Below, one piece after another: positions 62,601 to 64,000 of a DNA stretch of 64,000 nt. This DNA comes from Rotaria macrura. Taxonomy: Eukaryota > Rotifera > Eurotatoria > Philodinida > Philodinidae. The stretch is taken from contig OENT01000232.1 in the NCBI GenBank assembly GCA_900239685.1, positions 1-64,000 of the forward strand. Direction: 5' to 3'. Numbering within the stretch: the stretch's first letter is position 1; each line of letters begins with the position of its first letter. The notes under the pieces are model-generated. The model made no database searches, had not been told where the DNA came from, and worked only from the letters and a program-made list of their open reading frames with translations. A program made the translations under genes and the position numbers.

Positions 62601-64000
62601 AATTTCTCCCATTGTTTTGATCATCTTATGTAAAGATGTTCTATTCACAAAAGCATTAGATAAAACTGCGCAATTGCTATTGATGTTTCTGACATTAAAT
62701 AATAGTCTCATTTTATTCTGAACAAAAATCTTTTGCTTACGTTTTGATGTTCAACTGAAGGTTTCTCAAAAAGTCACACATAGGACACTGCTCATACGAG
62801 CACAGCTTGGTATACTCTGAAATTCAAAGGCTGAATGTAACAATAATATCTCAAAATATTTTCTCTGTTTGATAAGCTGTTAATGTTAGCGTAAAACTTC
62901 TGATCTAAACTAGAAGCTTCATAAAAAATTTCTGTACGCTTCCAATATATGCTACAACTCGCGTATGCACAATCAAAAGAGAAAATTCTATCAAGATAAG
63001 AAATTCACAACAGTTTACGAACGAAATTAATAATCAACGAATCATAGTCAGCCATAAATGCTAGTGTAAGCTCTTGTTTAAATATTTTGGCTCGTGAACT
63101 ATGATGAATGATATGTTTTTCTCGATATTTTCTTTGCTATTCTAATTACTAAAGTAGCCATATAACACAAATAAGGAATCTGAAACCTAAATACAGTATA
63201 CAAGTTGCTAAATAAATTTACGGCATTCGTTGCCGGAGATCGAAAGAGGCTTGAGTATAAACTTGAGCATTAAAGTATGTGGTGATTTTCTATTTTCTTT
63301 TCACAGTTTTTGTTCGTATCTTCGATAATATGAGTCAGAGATCGGAACTCGACAACGAATTTCTGGAAGATTCTCAGGATCTATTGTGACATCTCGAGTC
63401 TGTGTACTTGAAAAAAATTGAAACCATCGATTCTGAATAAAATAAGACTACTTTTCAGTTCTTTTTGTTTTTGAAAAACTCGAAATTTAAAAAACAAATT
63501 TGAAATATCTTGATATTGAATGTCGAAATTTGTAATAAATAGTTCTCATGTTATTTTTGTTATGTTTTTATAATAAATATAACAAATTGTTTATTAATGA
63601 TTATTCACTACATTTCCGATAAACAATCTAATGAACCAGAGCTCTATTTTATTCACATTTCGTCTATTTCCATTACAAAGAACCAACACATATCTTTTTT
63701 GTAGAACATAATCTGTGTTGCAAAAGTTCATACACGAGGAGGAGCAACTCACTAACAGTACGTTCGTTTATTGAAAAGTAGCGTTGTGTTCCAGCTTTTC
63801 GGCTGATAGCACTATGCTTGTAAAATCCCGTTCTGTTCAACCAAATGAATTTTCTAGTTTTGTACCGGTTCGCATAATTTGTAAGTAAACCAAGGACGTT
63901 TCTCTCACACCTCTAAAAATCGTCGCTCCTTACTTATATTATCTTGGCTCATCGTTTTATTTGCTTTGCGTTTCTGCTCGCCTTCGATTGTTTTCTACCT
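59664..64000. other. Intergenic, no supported feature
   Basis: About 4.3 kb of AT-rich DNA. Open frames at 61272-61571 and 62385-62711 (minus) show no family resemblance. The first has a good-looking donor GTAAGC at 61358 after an in-frame Cys/Arg-rich stretch, but no partner exon was found. Confidence 0.4.

Overview
This is eukaryotic, AT-rich nuclear DNA from a small-genome invertebrate. Genes are split by many short GT-AG introns (mostly 55-90 bases, with a few of 0.5-2.8 kb) and flanked by AT- or CT/GA-rich intergenic DNA. Recognisable genes are animal genes: liprin-alpha, a PARN/PNLDC1 ribonuclease, a cadherin, a Tctex1-like protein and ependymin-related proteins. F-box/LRR-like genes, an apparently bacterial-type TIM-barrel gene and many DNA-transposon relics fit a bdelloid rotifer best. 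That assignment is an inference from gene content and has not been tested.

Layout. 1-412: end of a probable F-box gene cut by a 135-bp MITE. 1161-5238 (+): PNLDC1-like 3' exonuclease, 4 exons, all DEDD residues and a C-terminal membrane anchor. 8531-19496 (+): complete liprin-alpha gene, about 23 exons, with a probable alternative first exon at 10988. 23446-27714 (+): F-box gene with a Tc1-like transposon inserted in a coding exon and a later frameshift. 28590-30528 (-): short cadherin-like receptor, 3 exons. 33956-34941 (+): decayed TIM-barrel gene. 35190-38748: three stacked DNA-transposon derivatives, namely a TTAA-flanked foldback, a hAT-type element carrying a nested palindrome, and a second palindromic MITE. 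41212-42282 (-): unrecognised 5-exon multi-pass membrane protein. 47010-48992 (+): Gln/Pro-rich nuclear-type protein, 4 exons. 51433-51836 (-): Tctex1-like exon. 52247-57725 (+): tandem array of three two-exon ependymin-related genes with TATA promoters. 58486-59663 (-): two exons of a decayed ankyrin-like gene. From 59664 to the end no gene could be supported.

The genes do not form one pathway. Related functions appear in two places: the ependymin array, which looks like a locally duplicating secreted-protein family with recent gene conversion, and the contrast between a piRNA-trimming enzyme candidate and a region heavily marked by transposons. Splice sites were assigned by hand from GT/AG consensus, reading-frame continuity and recalled family sequence. 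No search was run, so exon edges are proposals.
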